DNA from: Paenarthrobacter nitroguajacolicus JCM 14115
GTDB lineage: Bacteria > Actinomycetota > Actinomycetes > Actinomycetales > Micrococcaceae
Reading direction: 5' to 3'
NCBI GenBank assembly: GCA_001313365.1
Contig: BBFS01000130.1
Span: 1 to 10,734 of the forward strand
DNA: 10,734 nucleotides
Shown one piece after another: positions 10,631-10,734 of this stretch. Within the stretch, counting starts at the first letter, position 1, and each line of letters begins with the position of its first letter. The translations under genes and the position numbers were made by a program. The notes beneath the pieces are model-generated. The model had not been told where the DNA came from. It did not search any database and was given only the letters and a program-made list of their open reading frames with translations.

Positions 10631-10734
10631 TTACTCTCCTTCAGCTGCTGCGAAACCTGGCTGGCAGCGAAAACTGCCCCGTACAAGGTTAACGCAGAGC
10701 GTCGCGGGGGGGCCACCGACGGGCCCGTCGCTGG
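10631..10734. other. Upstream region of the jet operon
   Basis: No coding frame is seen in these last 104 bases. It contains the AAGGAG site for the TTG start of jetA (10636-10641), a seven-G run (10706-10712) and a 14-base perfect palindrome at the edge (10717-10730). The minus strand has TAACCT within GCGTTAACCTTGTACG (about 10680-10695), which fits the actinobacterial TAnnnT -10 form, but no good -35 was found, so a promoter is only possible. Confidence 0.4.
10717..10730. repeat. 14-base perfect palindrome CGACGGGCCCGTCG
   Basis: It reads the same on both strands, with no loop bases. It could be the stem of a terminator for a gene beyond the right edge or a site for a dimeric protein. It is at the window border, so context is lacking. 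Confidence 0.35.

Overview
The window is GC-rich, uses GTG/TTG starts freely, and most closely resembles an actinobacterium of the Arthrobacter/Pseudarthrobacter group (Micrococcaceae). That placement is an inference from protein flavour and base composition, not from a search. Three blocks are present.

Block 1 (1-3590, minus strand) is a ferric-siderophore ABC importer operon. Reading right to left it has an iron-type DtxR/IdeR operator (about 3571-3589), a lipoprotein substrate-binding protein (3538-2459), two FecCD-family permeases (2453-1325 and 1328-219, coupled by a GTGA overlap) and the start of a FecE-like ATPase (217 to the left edge). The four genes are almost contiguous, so they should be one transcript that is repressed when iron is plentiful.

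Block 2 (3539-4620) is a gap of about 450 bases holding a 24-base direct repeat pair. After it comes a plus-strand gene for an FBP/FusB-type four-cysteine zinc-finger protein (4037-4537), and then a long perfect-stem hairpin (4551-4616) between two convergent genes.

Block 3 (4638-10630, minus strand) is an SMC-like operon that I recognise as jetA-jetB-jetC of the Wadjet / MksFEB family: kleisin-like JetA (DUF3375), KITE-like JetB (DUF4194) and the SMC ATPase JetC. All junctions overlap (ATGACTGA and GTGA). The Wadjet nuclease gene jetD, normally next to jetC, is not in the window. jetC is followed directly by the hairpin and the convergent FBP gene.

Reading frame is broken many times in almost every gene, always by one or two bases and nearly always at short mononucleotide runs. 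The window holds 24 G/C runs of exactly seven bases, only four of exactly six and none longer. Several sit where family motifs call for a run of four or five. Three unrelated loci share the same pattern, so I read it as a homopolymer-length error of the sequencing or assembly and not as gene decay. Gene coordinates below therefore span the frameshifts, and protein statements refer to the product read across them.
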